DNA from: Nitrososphaerota archaeon
Lineage (GTDB): Archaea > Thermoproteota > Nitrososphaeria > Nitrososphaerales > Gagatemarchaeaceae
NCBI GenBank assembly: GCA_003135575.1
Contig: PLCG01000086.1
Coordinates: forward strand, 10,489 to 23,001
Direction of reading: 5' to 3'
DNA length: 12,513 bases
Shown: positions 1 through 6,548 of the stretch, piece after piece
Position numbering within the stretch: the first letter of the stretch is position 1
Layout: the number at the start of each line of letters is the position of its first letter
The notes under the pieces: model-generated
The model's input: only the letters and a program-made list of their open reading frames with translations
Told to the model about the DNA's origin: nothing
The model's database searches: none
Position numbers and translations under genes: made by a program

Positions 1-788
1 CCCTTGATGCTCTTGAGCCTTATCTGGCTCGCTGCTCTCGAGGGCGTAGAGAGGAAACTCGTCCTGATGCGCTCCAATGCGCCGACCAAGGACTCGATCC
101 CCTCCTTCTTCGACGCCGAGACCTTGAGCACCGAGGGGCTTCGCCCCTTAAAGTCCCGCGCCATCGCGAGCAGGTCGACCACCATGTCGTCCGCGCCTGG
201 CATGTCCGCCTTGTTCACCACGTAGACGTCGCCGATCTCCATGAGCCCTGCCTTCGAGGCCTGGACGTCGTCCCCTAGTCCAGGCATCAGCACGACCATC
301 ACGGCGTGCGCGACCCGCACCACGTCTGTGTCCGACTGGCCTATGCCCACGGTCTCGACCATGATCACGTCCATCCCGGCCGCGTCAAGCAGCTGGATGA
401 CGTCAGCGACCGCCCCGGATAGCCCGCCGGCCCATCCACGGGAGGCCATGCTCCTGATGAAGACCCCCTGGTCCATCGTGTGGTCAATCATCCTGATCCT
501 GTCTCCCAGGAGCGCCCCTCCGGTCAGAGGGCTCGTTGGGTCAATCGCCACTATCCCGACCCTCAGGCCCTTCTTCCTGTAGCTCTCGGTGAGCCTGTCG
601 ACGAGGCTGCTCTTCCCGGCCCCGGGTGGTCCGGTCACCCCCAGCACGAAGGCGTGCCCGAGCTTCGGGCCTATCGCCCTGAGGAGCCCCGAGGCCCCCG
701 CGCTGTCGTTCTCGACAATGGTGATCGCCTTGGCGACCGCCCGCCTGTCGCCTTTGACAAGCCGGGCAGCGAGCTCCTTGGTGTCCAA
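1..788 (-). CDS. meaB: MeaB/ArgK-type G-protein chaperone of B12-dependent acyl-CoA mutase (C-terminus cut by window edge)
   Basis: This is a P-loop GTPase of the MeaB/ArgK family (SIMIBI class). Members load and protect the adenosylcobalamin cofactor of methylmalonyl-CoA mutase and related mutases in the cytoplasm. The visible 262 residues show the Walker A motif GPPGAGKSS (about 53-61), the family block AIDPTSPLTGGALLGD (about 81-96), the switch/Walker B segment VETVGIGQSD (about 144-153), and the NKAD base-recognition motif (about 192-195). The family is usually 300-340 residues, so some 50-70 C-terminal residues lie beyond position 1. The only sensible start is TTG at 788, which puts the typical N-terminal segment LAARLVKGDRRAVAKAIT directly after it. 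Upstream in frame there is a stop and no ATG or GTG. An A/T box lies about 37 bases upstream (821-828). The gene diverges from the biotin-ligase-like gene, with the mutase large subunit beyond that, which fits a mutase locus. Family assignment is firm; the start is less so. Confidence 0.93.
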   Translation of the reverse strand, partial: MDTKELAARLVKGDRRAVAKAITIVENDSAGASGLLRAIGPKLGHAFVLGVTGPPGAGKSSLVDRLTESYRKKGLRVGIVAIDPTSPLTGGALLGDRIRMIDHTMDQGVFIRSMASRGWAGGLSGAVADVIQLLDAAGMDVIMVETVGIGQSDTDVVRVAHAVMVVLMPGLGDDVQASKAGLMEIGDVYVVNKADMPGADDMVVDLLAMARDFKGRSPSVLKVSASKKEGIESLVGALERIRTSFLSTPSRAASQIRLKSIK

Positions 789-820
789 GAGTATGCCTTT
801 GTCATGCCTCGATTCTGTCG

Positions 821-828
821 AAATAAAC
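821..828. promoter_or_regulatory. shared TATA-like box between divergent genes
   Basis: The element AAATAAAC reads as a TATA-like box on the plus strand and as GTTTATTT on the minus strand. Its centre is about 26 bases upstream of the ATG at 851, the spacing expected for a leaderless archaeal transcript. It is about 37 bases upstream of the TTG at 788, which would leave a leader of about 10 bases. It is the only A/T-rich stretch in the 62-base gap, so both genes may use it. Promoter activity is inferred. Confidence 0.45.
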
Positions 829-850
829 CTGCGCCTCAGTTGAAAGCGTT

Positions 851-1576
851 ATGACCACGAGACTTGCCGCTTGGCTCTCCTTGGCCGACGTCGTTGGTTG
901 GAGGGTGCGCAAGGGCCGCTCCTTGCAACGCTTCTCGGACCGGGCCGTCATCCAGGGACGAGGGGCAGGCCTGCTCGACCTGTCGGTGTGCCTTGTCGCG
1001 GGCCGCCATTCACCGGGTGGGCTCGGCCTCCTGGGCTCGCTCGTCGCTGCCTCCACGTCAGAAGGAATAAGGAGGGACACCGGGATCGTGAGCTGGCTCC
1101 AGTGGCCCAACCTCGTCACGATAGATGATCGCGTCGTCGCGAAGACCTCCATCTCAGTTGCCCAGGAGTCCGCGGAGAGGACAGAGGTCGTGGCGCACAT
1201 CATCGTAAACTGTTTCGCACCCGTCTCATGCAAGTTCTCCCCGGCAGGCCTGCCGTCCACGTCCATCCTAGAGGCGCTAGGCGTCGAGGTCGACTTGGAC
1301 ATGCTGCGCGACAAGGTCCTCCATGCCCTGAACTGGTATCATGCCGAGTGGGAGAGGGGGATGAACCGGAAGCTCGTGGACAGGATGCGTCCGACAATCG
1401 CCTGGCTCGGGCGCGATGTCGAGGTCTTCACCTCTGGAGGTAGTCGCCTGAACGGGAAGGCCAAGGGCCTCGATGACCTCGGGTCGCTGCTCCTCAAGTG
1501 CGAGGACAGAAACGGGAACCCGAAGACGCGGAGGCTCAGGCCCGAGGCCGTGGACCACGTCCTGGTCGTGAATTGA
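851..1576 (+). CDS. biotin-protein ligase (BirA)-like protein, probably catalytically diverged
   Basis: The 241 residues follow the biotin protein ligase fold through the second half of the catalytic domain and the C-terminal SH3-like domain. Landmarks are QGRG (35-38), the helix starting LGSLVAAS (61-68), QWPNL (84-88), the strand VAHIIVN (114-120), TSIL before a helix (137-140), and the C-terminal domain (about 183-241) containing LNGKAKGLDDLGSLLL. Biotin ligases activate biotin with ATP and attach it to a lysine of carboxylase carrier domains. Here, however, the GRGRxGRxW biotinyl-AMP loop is about nine residues short, the Asp of KWPND is Leu88, and the Lys-Ile-Ala-Gly site reads Val-Val-Ala-Lys (95-98), so the catalytic Lys is missing. 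The usual N-terminal STN motif is not visible. It may therefore bind biotin, biotinyl-AMP or a carrier protein without ligase activity, or do something else. No Shine-Dalgarno site precedes the ATG. Fold assignment is moderately sure; function is unknown. Confidence 0.6.
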   Translation: MTTRLAAWLSLADVVGWRVRKGRSLQRFSDRAVIQGRGAGLLDLSVCLVAGRHSPGGLGLLGSLVAASTSEGIRRDTGIVSWLQWPNLVTIDDRVVAKTSISVAQESAERTEVVAHIIVNCFAPVSCKFSPAGLPSTSILEALGVEVDLDMLRDKVLHALNWYHAEWERGMNRKLVDRMRPTIAWLGRDVEVFTSGGSRLNGKAKGLDDLGSLLLKCEDRNGNPKTRRLRPEAVDHVLVVN

Positions 1577-1603
1577 CGTAACGCAGAGCCGGACTCTACA
1601 CAG

Positions 1604-1609
1604 TTTATC
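1604..1609 (+). promoter_or_regulatory. TATA-like box of the mutase large-subunit gene
   Basis: TTTATC lies in the 60-base gap after the biotin-ligase-like gene, centred about 30 bases before the ATG at 1637. The sequence just upstream of that ATG is pyrimidine-rich with no Shine-Dalgarno site, consistent with a leaderless or nearly leaderless transcript. The box is short, so support is modest. Confidence 0.35.
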
Positions 1610-1636
1610 AGGAACCTAGCGACGGCCCTCCCAGCG

Positions 1637-3394
1637 ATGCTCTCCAGTCGGAAGGACCAGTATTGGAGCGGGAAGGCCAAAGAGGTCTCCGCGAAGCGGA
1701 AGAAGAACGCGGCCCTCTTCGACCGGAGGTCCCTGAAGGACATGAAGAGCGGATACGACCGGTGGCTCAAAGAGGTCTACGCGCCTTGGGTCGAGGGGTC
1801 GGCCGAGGTCAAGGAAAGGTTCGAGACCGCCTCGGGCATCGCCCTCAAGCCGACGTACACGCCCGACGACATAGCGTCCCTCTCCCAGTCCGACATGGCG
1901 CTCCCGGGTGTCTACCCATACACGAGGGGGGTCTATCCCTCGATGTACCGGGGCCGGCAGTGGACGATGAGGATGTTCTCGGGCTTCGGCACTCCTGAGG
2001 ACACAAACAAGAGGCTCAAGCTCCTTCTCGCGCACGGAGAGACCGGGCTGAGCGTCGCCTTCGACATGCCCACGCTCTACGGCTACGACTGCGACTCAGT
2101 GAAGGCCCACGGGGAGGTCGGGAGGTGCGGCGTGAACGTCTCCTCGCTCCGCGACATGGAGGCGATCTTCAAGGGGATTCCGCTTGACAAAGTGAGCACG
2201 TCTATGACCATCAATGCCCCGGCCGCGGTCCTCACCGCCATGTACGCGGGTGTCGCGCGTGAGCAGGGCATACCGCTGCAATCTCTCAAGGGGACCGTCC
2301 AGGCGGACATGCTGAAGGAATTCATCGCCCAGAAGGAGTGGGTCTACCCTCCGGAGGCGCACCTGCGGATAGTCAGGGACATGATGCTCTACTGCACCAA
2401 GCACATGCCCCAATGGAACTACGTCAGCATCAGCGGATACCACATACGCGAGGCGGGGTCGAGCGCCGTCCAGGAGCTCGCGTTCACGCTTGCCGACGGC
2501 TTCGGCCACGTCGAGCTCGGGATCGAGGCAGGACTCAAAGTAGACGACTTCGCGCCTCGGCTCAGCTTCTTCTTCAACTCCACGATGGACTTTTTCGAGG
2601 AGATAGCCAAGTTCCGGGCCGCGCGACGGATATGGGCGACCGTCCTCCGCGAAAAGTACGGGGCGAAGAAGGCGAGGAGCCTCCTGATGAGGTTCCATAC
2701 ACAGACCTCCGGGGCCTCCCTCACGTGGCAGCAGCCCTACAACAACATCGTCAGGACGGCGCTCGAGGCGCTCGCGGCCGTCCTGGGAGGCACCCAATCG
2801 CTGCACACGAACTCCTATGACGAGGCGATGGCGCTCCCCACAGAGCATGCGGTCCAGGTGGCCCTCAGGACCCAGCAGATCATAGCCGAGGAGACGGGAG
2901 TGACCAGCGTCATGGACCCCCTCGGCGGCTCGTACTACGTTGAATGGTTGACCGACAAACTAGAGGAGGAGGCCTACCGATACTTCGACAGGATTGAGCG
3001 GGCGGGCGGGATACTGGGCGCGATAAAGTCTGGATACCTCCAGCGCGAGATAGCAGAGAACGCGTACCGCCTCTCGAAGAGGGTCGAGAGCGGAGAGGAC
3101 GCCGTCGTCGGGGTCAACAAGTACACAGCGAAGGACGAGGCGCAGATCACCACGCTCAAGATCGACTTCAAGGCCCAGCGCAGGCAGATAGAGAGGATCA
3201 AGCGGGTGAAGGCCGAGAGGGACAACCGCAAGGTAAAGTCGCTGCTCGAGAAGCTGAAGAAGGCCTACGAGAATCCCGACGCGAACTCCATGTATCCACT
3301 CCTAGACGCGGTCTCAGCCTACGCCACGCTAGGAGAGATTGTTGACGTGGGGAAGCAAGTGTGGGGCGGCTGGAAAGAGCCTCTCCTGATCTAG
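1637..3394 (+). CDS. B12-dependent acyl-CoA mutase, large (substrate-binding) subunit; isobutyryl-CoA-mutase-like active site
   Basis: This 585-residue protein is the TIM-barrel subunit of the methylmalonyl-CoA mutase family. It performs radical carbon-skeleton rearrangements of acyl-CoA esters and needs adenosylcobalamin held on a partner subunit. The family signature is clear: YTRGVYPSMYRGRQWT (95-110), GLSVAFDMPTLYGYD (137-151), VSTSMTINAPAAVL (186-199), SISGYHIREAG (264-274), APRLSFFF and GGTQSLHTNSYDEA. It lacks the C-terminal cobalamin domain, which is encoded separately at 4480-4920. Using the invariant active-site His269 (His244 in the Propionibacterium enzyme) to set the offset, Phe114 replaces Tyr89 and Gln232 replaces Arg207. 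Arg207 binds the free carboxylate of methylmalonyl-CoA, while Phe/Gln is the known isobutyryl-CoA mutase pair. The likely reaction is therefore isobutyryl-CoA to n-butyryl-CoA, or a similar uncharged acyl-CoA. 2-Hydroxyisobutyryl-CoA mutases carry Ile at the first site, so are less likely. It ends 5 bases before the convergent phosphatase gene. Family is certain; substrate is inferred. Confidence 0.95.
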   Translation: MLSSRKDQYWSGKAKEVSAKRKKNAALFDRRSLKDMKSGYDRWLKEVYAPWVEGSAEVKERFETASGIALKPTYTPDDIASLSQSDMALPGVYPYTRGVYPSMYRGRQWTMRMFSGFGTPEDTNKRLKLLLAHGETGLSVAFDMPTLYGYDCDSVKAHGEVGRCGVNVSSLRDMEAIFKGIPLDKVSTSMTINAPAAVLTAMYAGVAREQGIPLQSLKGTVQADMLKEFIAQKEWVYPPEAHLRIVRDMMLYCTKHMPQWNYVSISGYHIREAGSSAVQELAFTLADGFGHVELGIEAGLKVDDFAPRLSFFFNSTMDFFEEIAKFRAARRIWATVLREKYGAKKARSLLMRFHTQTSGASLTWQQPYNNIVRTALEALAAVLGGTQSLHTNSYDEAMALPTEHAVQVALRTQQIIAEETGVTSVMDPLGGSYYVEWLTDKLEEEAYRYFDRIERAGGILGAIKSGYLQREIAENAYRLSKRVESGEDAVVGVNKYTAKDEAQITTLKIDFKAQRRQIERIKRVKAERDNRKVKSLLEKLKKAYENPDANSMYPLLDAVSAYATLGEIVDVGKQVWGGWKEPLLI

Positions 3395-3399
3395 GCCAC

Positions 3400-4002
3400 T
3401 CAGAACCCGAAATCCGAAAACAGCTTCCGATGATAGTTGTAAAGGGCAAGCACCGGCCGGTCCTTGGTCTTGATGATGGTGAGCGAGGCGGAATTCGGAT
3501 GGATGACGTAGTATCTCTCTGACCTTACTTTTCTTTCCACCACTCCCTCAAGCATGGCCGTTATCACGTCGCCGTGGGAGACCATGACCACATATCCGCT
3601 GGCCTCTCTCCTGACGGTCTCGACGGCCTTTGCCGTCCGCTTCAAGAGGTCTTCGTTAGTCTCTGAGAATGCTTGCGGGCTTGTCAGAATGTGGTGCCTG
3701 CCCTTCTTGCCGACGAATCTAGGCTTGAGCTTCGCCTCGGTCAATTCCTTGAGGATCTTCACCTTCAACTTGTGCGGTTTCGCCAGAATCTTCGCCGTCT
3801 CGACTGCCCGAAACACCGGACTGCTGTAGACCGCACTGACCTTCACTCTCGAGATAACCTTGGCGATGAACAAGGCGTCTTTCTTGCCCTTCTTGTTCAG
3901 GGGGTAGTCCAGGGGACCCGCGTCAATGCCTTTTTCGTTGGCCTCGGTGTCACCGTGCCTGACTATCAAGAGATAATCCACCGGCAAGCGTTTCGCCGCC
4001 AC
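3400..4002 (-). CDS. histidine phosphatase family protein (phosphoglycerate-mutase-like)
   Basis: The 200 residues show the histidine phosphatase (branch 1) motifs: LLIVRHGDTEANEKG (11-25) with the RHG nucleophile His16, the second-Arg segment AVYSSPVFRAVETAKIL (57-73), an acidic stretch ELTEA (86-90) at the usual proton-donor position, and VVMVSHGDVITAML (138-151) with the second His143. Members remove phosphate from small molecules or phosphohistidine; the substrate cannot be told here. The start is GTG at 4002, preceded by a GAGGT Shine-Dalgarno-like site six bases upstream. A TTG at 3987 and a GTG at 3981 are alternatives. The gene faces the mutase large subunit, ends 5 bases from it, and lies downstream of the tiny zinc-finger gene on the same strand. 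More codons end in A or T than in the neighbouring mutase gene, which may reflect a separate history. Confidence 0.9.
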   Translation of the reverse strand: MAAKRLPVDYLLIVRHGDTEANEKGIDAGPLDYPLNKKGKKDALFIAKVISRVKVSAVYSSPVFRAVETAKILAKPHKLKVKILKELTEAKLKPRFVGKKGRHHILTSPQAFSETNEDLLKRTAKAVETVRREASGYVVMVSHGDVITAMLEGVVERKVRSERYYVIHPNSASLTIIKTKDRPVLALYNYHRKLFSDFGF

Positions 4003-4081
4003 TTCCCAACCTCAATTACTTAAGCTGCCTTCTGCGTGGTGTCCCGAGCCTCCCCTTGCGTCCTCACCGCCACCTCCCAAG

Positions 4082-4124
4082 CCGTCGTCCCCTCGATGCG
4101 ATGAGGCTTAGGCTAGGACGACGG
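4082..4124. repeat. inverted repeat (9-bp arms) between zinc-finger and phosphatase genes
   Basis: CCGTCGTCC (4082-4090) is an exact inverted match to GGACGACGG (4116-4124), giving a 9-bp stem around a 25-base loop. Inside the loop, CCTC (4091-4094) and GAGG (4103-4106) can extend the folding. It starts 9 bases after the zinc-finger stop codon, reading on the minus strand, and lies 80 bases before the phosphatase start. It could be a transcript-end or processing hairpin or an operator. There is no T-tract, so a simple terminator is not shown. Confidence 0.5.
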
Positions 4125-4133
4125 TGAATCTCT

Positions 4134-4265
4134 CTAGACTTTCACTAGGGCTTGGAGGCCATCCTCGTTGGTCATCTCGAGGTGCGCCTTGTAGTGTGTT
4201 TCCAGCCCCTCATACGATCTGAAGCTCTGCTCGCAAGACCCACAACCATACTCCAGCTCTTCCAA
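4134..4265 (-). CDS. tiny single C2H2 zinc-finger protein (43 aa)
   Basis: Reading the minus strand from TTG at 4265 gives 43 residues ending in a TAG stop. The core is a perfect classical C2H2 finger: CGSCEQSFRSYEG followed by LETHYKAH, with spacing C-x2-C-x12-H-x3-H at residues 8, 11, 24 and 28. The aromatic and Leu residues typical of the finger core (Phe15, Leu21) are also in place. Such fingers fold around one zinc ion, and small archaeal examples are thought to bind DNA, RNA or protein. The in-frame stop seven codons upstream and the lack of ATG or GTG leave TTG as the only standard start. It lies upstream of the phosphatase gene on the same strand, with a 131-base gap holding an inverted repeat. 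Its exact role is unknown. Because of its length and TTG start, an automatic caller could easily miss it. Confidence 0.72.
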   Translation of the reverse strand: MEELEYGCGSCEQSFRSYEGLETHYKAHLEMTNEDGLQALVKV

Positions 4266-4293
4266 TTTAGTCTCACGATTTTATGCGCCCGGA

Positions 4294-4301
4294 AATTAAT
4301 T
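4294..4301 (-). promoter_or_regulatory. TATA-like box of the small zinc-finger gene
   Basis: AATTAATT is centred about 32 bases upstream of the TTG at 4265 and would suit a near-leaderless minus-strand transcript. A second A/T stretch at 4278-4285 (CATAAAAT on the minus strand) is only about 17 bases from the start codon. The choice between the two is open. The 4266-4479 gap holds no other supported gene; it is visibly more A/T-rich than the coding parts. Confidence 0.3.
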
Positions 4302-4448
4302 GATTACAGTTAGAATCATACGAAACCTTGTTCCAGGCGATTCAGCGTGGAAGCTGATGAAAAAATTGCATCTCCACGACCTTCAGCCAGTCCCGAGACG
4401 GCCGGCTCTTGGATCGTTTCTAGAGGCGAAGCCCCAAAGAGAGAACAG

Positions 4449-4457
4449 TTTTTCTAA
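4449..4457 (+). promoter_or_regulatory. TATA-like box of the mutase small-subunit gene
   Basis: TTTTTCTAA is centred about 27 bases before the ATG at 4480, followed by G/C-rich sequence without a Shine-Dalgarno site. This supports both a leaderless transcript and the choice of that ATG as the true start. Confidence 0.45.
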
Positions 4458-4479
4458 TGGGCGGGCCGCGGAAGGCCCA

Positions 4480-4920
4480 ATGCAGCAGCGCGTCACCCAC
4501 GAGAAGAGGAAGATCCGGATCCTCGTGGCGAAGCCCGGCCTAGACGGCCACGACAGGGGAGTCCTCGTCCTCGCCAGGGCATTCAGGGACGCGGGAATGG
4601 AGGTAATCTACATCGGCCTGCTGCCCACCCCGGAGGAGGTCGCGCGTATGGCGGTCGACGAGGACGTCGACGTCGTCGCCCTCTCCCTGCTCAACGGCGC
4701 CCACATGACGGCTTTCCCGTTGGTCAAGAGGCTCCTCGAGAAGTACGGGGGCAAGGACATCATAGTCACAGGCGGCGGCATCATCCCTGACGAGGACAAG
4801 CCCAAGCTCCTGAAGCTAGGGATCTCAGGGCTCTACGGCCCCGGCACCTCGCTCGAGGAGATCATCAGCCACATCAAGCAGCGCGTCAGAAAGGAGCGGT
4901 GGGGCGAGGCCTCACGCTGA
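4480..4920 (+). CDS. B12-dependent acyl-CoA mutase, small (cobalamin-binding) subunit
   Basis: This 146-residue protein is a stand-alone Rossmann-like B12-binding domain of the mutase family. It holds adenosylcobalamin in the base-off/His-on form and pairs with the large subunit encoded at 1637-3394. The signature DxHxxG is present as GLDGHDRG (20-27) with the cobalt-ligating His24, followed by SLL (69-71) in VVALSLLNGAH and the GGG turn (98-100) in VTGGGIIPDED. Length matches known separate small subunits of isobutyryl-CoA and archaeal methylmalonyl-CoA mutases. The frame is open upstream to 4300, but that extension shows no family similarity, and a TATA-like box sits inside it, so ATG 4480 is preferred. 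It is 1085 bases from the large-subunit gene and so has its own promoter. The beta-propeller gene follows after 46 bases. Confidence 0.93.
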   Translation: MQQRVTHEKRKIRILVAKPGLDGHDRGVLVLARAFRDAGMEVIYIGLLPTPEEVARMAVDEDVDVVALSLLNGAHMTAFPLVKRLLEKYGGKDIIVTGGGIIPDEDKPKLLKLGISGLYGPGTSLEEIISHIKQRVRKERWGEASR

Positions 4921-4952
4921 CCCAGCCGCACGACAAGAACCATCCTAGAGCC

Positions 4953-4961
4953 AGGAAGTGA
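4953..4961 (+). promoter_or_regulatory. strong Shine-Dalgarno site that decides the propeller-gene start
   Basis: AGGAAGTGA matches the archaeal consensus AGGAGGTGA at eight of nine positions. It ends five bases before the GTG at 4967. The earlier GTG at 4958 lies inside this element, so 4967 is the better start. Confidence 0.6.
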
Positions 4962-4966
4962 CATCG

Positions 4967-6478
4967 GTGTCAAGCAAGTCTCGGAAAAGCCTCCGCGCGC
5001 CTGCCGTCATCCTCCTCCTTCTCATAGCGAGCGTCGGCGGAGTCTATGCCTTCCAGCGACTCAGCCCCGCCTCTTCGGGCACCACGAGTTCTTCCACCAC
5101 TTTTTCCCCTTGCGATTCACCCCTTGGAAATCTGACGATGCTGAGGACGCAGCTGGCCCCACCTGCGACCTTCGGCGGCGTGACCGAGTTCGCGCTCCCC
5201 GCGCCGTTGAGGGAACCCAACGCGCCGACGGTCGCCCCCGACGGGTCCGTCTGGTTCGCAGAGCAGTCGGTGGCGGGACTCGCCCACTTCTATCCAGACA
5301 ACCGCACCCTAGTCGAGTACGCGTGGCCCTACGGATACCCCGCCCCCCCGAGCCCGGGAGGCGTCTGCGGCGACAAGACCAGCGTCTGGGGGTTGGCCCT
5401 CTGGAACGGCAAGGTCTGGGCGAGCGACACGACAGGCAACCAGCTGGTATCGCTCGACCCGTCCAGCGGAAAGCTCGCCGCGACCAAGGTGCCCACAAAC
5501 GGCTCCTTCCCCTACACTCTCACCCCGGGCCCCAACAACACCCTCTGGGTCACGGAGCTCTTCGCCTCGAAGATCGGCGAGCTCAGCTCGAACGGCACCT
5601 TACGCGAATACCCGCTCCCGGGAGGGATAGACGCCACGCCCTCCCAGCTCATCTTCACGAACTCGACGACGGGATACTACGCGGACGTAGGACGAGGCCT
5701 TAACGGTGGCGGCGTATACTCCTTCAACCCGAATCACTTCTCCCCTACGCTCGTCGGCGGCCAGAAGCTCACCGAGCCGTCGAGCCTCACGATCGGCTCG
5801 GGCGCGCTCTGGGTCGCGCTCCACGGGTCGTCAAGCGTCGGTAGCTACAATTTCACGACCAAGGCGTGGTCCTACTACCCGACGACGCCGGTCCCCTGGA
5901 ATACGACGACGCTCCCGTACTTCGTCAACGCAGACGACTCCTCGGTCTGGGTGAACGAGCACTTCGGGAACAGGATGGCGAGGATAGTGCCCGCAACCAA
6001 CTCGATCACCGAGTACTCGGAGGCAAACCGATCCGTGAACGGCTCGCTAATCGGAAACGCCCTGACCTTCGCTGTGGGAGGCGGCAGGGCCTGGTTCGCC
6101 GAATTGACGGGGAATGTGCTCGGCTACGTCGACGCCTCCTACACCCCCGGCTTCTCCACGAGCATCGCAGGAAACAGCACGCTGGCCATCAACAGGGGCT
6201 CGAGCGCCTCCGTCGACCTAGTCATCCACGACACGACCCACCAAGGAGCCCTCACCCTCAGCTTCGCAGACTCTGAGACGCTGATCTCGAGGCCGAGCAA
6301 CCTGACGTTCACAGCGCCCACGAACTCGCTCTCCCCGCCTGCTGGAGGAGACTCGACGATAAGGGTGACGATAGCAGCATCCCAGTCACTAAAGCCGGGG
6401 ACCTACTACGCGATCCTTACTGCGACCGACGGGCTCACCTTCAAGTCGTCGTTCCTGAAGATAGTCGTGCCTGCGTAG
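4967..6478 (+). CDS. membrane-anchored extracellular beta-propeller, streptogramin-lyase (Vgb)-like
   Basis: The 503-residue protein opens with a basic N-terminus and one hydrophobic stretch (about 11-29, APAVILLLLIASVGGVYAF), a signal peptide or anchor, then a Ser/Thr-rich linker. About residues 75-395 hold six repeats of the Vgb/SMP-30-like propeller: each has a Trp-containing strand (VWFAEQ, VWALALW-type VWGLALW, LWVTELFASKIGEL, LWVAL, VWVNEHFGNRMARI, AWFAELTGNVLGY) followed by a turn and a strand describing a line such as LREYPLP. The last 100 or so residues form a separate beta-rich domain resembling an Ig-like fold. Virginiamycin B lyases open cyclic streptogramins, but most distant relatives have no known activity and lyase function is not claimed. 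Many N-x-S/T sites suggest surface glycosylation. It lies between the mutase small subunit and a large surface membrane protein. Family is fairly sure, role unknown. Confidence 0.78.
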   Translation: MSSKSRKSLRAPAVILLLLIASVGGVYAFQRLSPASSGTTSSSTTFSPCDSPLGNLTMLRTQLAPPATFGGVTEFALPAPLREPNAPTVAPDGSVWFAEQSVAGLAHFYPDNRTLVEYAWPYGYPAPPSPGGVCGDKTSVWGLALWNGKVWASDTTGNQLVSLDPSSGKLAATKVPTNGSFPYTLTPGPNNTLWVTELFASKIGELSSNGTLREYPLPGGIDATPSQLIFTNSTTGYYADVGRGLNGGGVYSFNPNHFSPTLVGGQKLTEPSSLTIGSGALWVALHGSSSVGSYNFTTKAWSYYPTTPVPWNTTTLPYFVNADDSSVWVNEHFGNRMARIVPATNSITEYSEANRSVNGSLIGNALTFAVGGGRAWFAELTGNVLGYVDASYTPGFSTSIAGNSTLAINRGSSASVDLVIHDTTHQGALTLSFADSETLISRPSNLTFTAPTNSLSPPAGGDSTIRVTIAASQSLKPGTYYAILTATDGLTFKSSFLKIVVPA

Positions 6479-6517
6479 GGGCGCACGAAGCCAACGCAGC
6501 GAACGCACAACAACGCG

Positions 6518-6522
6518 TATAA
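6518..6522 (+). promoter_or_regulatory. TATA box of the UPF0182-family gene
   Basis: TATAA within GCGTATAACG is centred about 29 bases before the TTG at 6549. No Shine-Dalgarno site precedes the TTG, so a leaderless transcript is likely and the TTG start is supported. Confidence 0.5.
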
Positions 6523-6548
6523 CGGCCCCCTTTTCGCTCCTCAGTAGT

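Noticed and set aside
91..115. Apparent frameshift in the C-terminal part of MeaB
   Set aside because: Recounting the C-run at 99-102 restores one continuous frame (KVSASKKEGIESLVGALE), so the gene is intact as far as the window shows.
802..1314. Minus-strand open frame of 170 codons opposite the biotin-ligase-like gene
   Set aside because: It mirrors a better-supported gene, has no recognisable domain and its composition is Ser/Arg/Thr-heavy as expected for an antisense frame in G+C-rich DNA.
4300..4479. N-terminal extension of the cobalamin-binding subunit (60 extra residues)
   Set aside because: No similarity to the family in this part, A/T-rich content and a TATA-like box inside it at leaderless distance from the ATG at 4480.
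5061..5498. Minus-strand Arg/Ser-rich open frame within the propeller gene, and similar long shadow frames in the UPF0182 gene
   Set aside because: These are antisense or out-of-frame by-products of high G+C coding sequence, lacking domains and start signals.
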